Shown: one piece after another, positions 63,598 through 64,000 of the stretch
Numbering within the stretch: the stretch's first letter is position 1
Layout of the letters: every line of letters starts with the position of its first letter
Source of the DNA: Streptomyces sp. NBC_00083
GTDB lineage: Bacteria; Actinomycetota; Actinomycetes; Streptomycetales; Streptomycetaceae
Direction: 5' to 3'
DNA: 64,000 nt
NCBI RefSeq assembly: GCF_026343295.1
Contig: NZ_JAPELY010000004.1
Location: forward strand, 496,001-560,000
Made by a program: the position numbers and the translations under genes
The notes under the pieces: model-generated
The model's input: only the letters and a program-made list of their open reading frames with translations
Database searches by the model: none
What the model was told of the DNA's origin: nothing

Positions 63598-64000
<403 letters not shown>

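Overview
This window is chromosomal DNA from a Streptomyces-type actinomycete. GC content and third-position GC are very high, GTG starts are frequent, and ATGA/GTGA translational couplings are common. The genes include the actinobacterial markers Lsr2, ClpC, SigE-CseABC, DisA and RadA, and the 16S rRNA 5' end at the right edge is of the Streptomyces type. From memory, the gene order resembles the core region around SCO3334-SCO3397 of S. coelicolor, so most of the window is conserved core with a few accessory insertions.

Layout. 1-6.3 kb: start of an MprF-like lysyl-phosphatidylglycerol synthase, a membrane esterase, an osmoprotectant ABC importer whose ATPase gene is divergent from its permease and binding-protein genes, and a coiled-coil membrane protein. 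6.6-13.7 kb: an orphan nuoD next to a MidA/NDUFAF7-type methyltransferase, a NarL-type two-component pair, a quinone oxidoreductase behind a perfect palindrome, and an ArsR-type regulator with a divergent small gene. 13.8-20.7 kb: threonine aldolase, then a tightly coupled cofactor operon (Rossmann/DUF2520 protein, panC, nadB, nadC, coaX) for pantothenate, NAD and CoA. 20.8-26.9 kb: small proteins, a BlaI-type repressor, an ArgA-like acetyltransferase, lsr2, an SCO3374-like protein and clpC.

26.9-33.9 kb is the most unusual part: a three-gene minus-strand operon encoding two NACHT-family STAND NTPases, like bacterial NLR proteins. One carries an N-terminal trypsin-like protease with an intact catalytic triad. 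The other carries an N-terminal helical module. A small trypsin-co-occurring-type protein lies between them. The NTPases share a linker and a leucine-rich C-terminal layout, so they look like paralogues with exchanged effector heads. A role in phage defence or regulated cell suicide is inferred from the family.

34.2-43.4 kb: secreted M23 peptidase, a TetR/MFS pair around a large inverted repeat, the cell-envelope stress system sigE-cseA-cseB-cseC (with a 35-bp duplication of the cseC start between cseB and cseC), mutY and a PAP2 phosphatase. 43.5-57.4 kb: a Gly/Ser-rich membrane protein, disA and radA, a sigma-like/BACON membrane fusion, a Cys-rich protein, a Ppx/GppA-type protein, a TIM-barrel isomerase with a coupled TetR, ilvD, and a Ser/Thr kinase with a beta-propeller sensor. 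57.5-64 kb: SH3 protein, membrane protein, methyltransferase, ABC-2 exporter, proC, a secreted/membrane protein, and an rRNA operon with several promoters running off the end.

Four intergenic regions (about 7.9-8.1, 37.4-37.9, 44.4-44.8 and 52.8-53.1 kb) carry the same two interspersed repeat elements. No transposase, integrase, tRNA or CRISPR array was seen.
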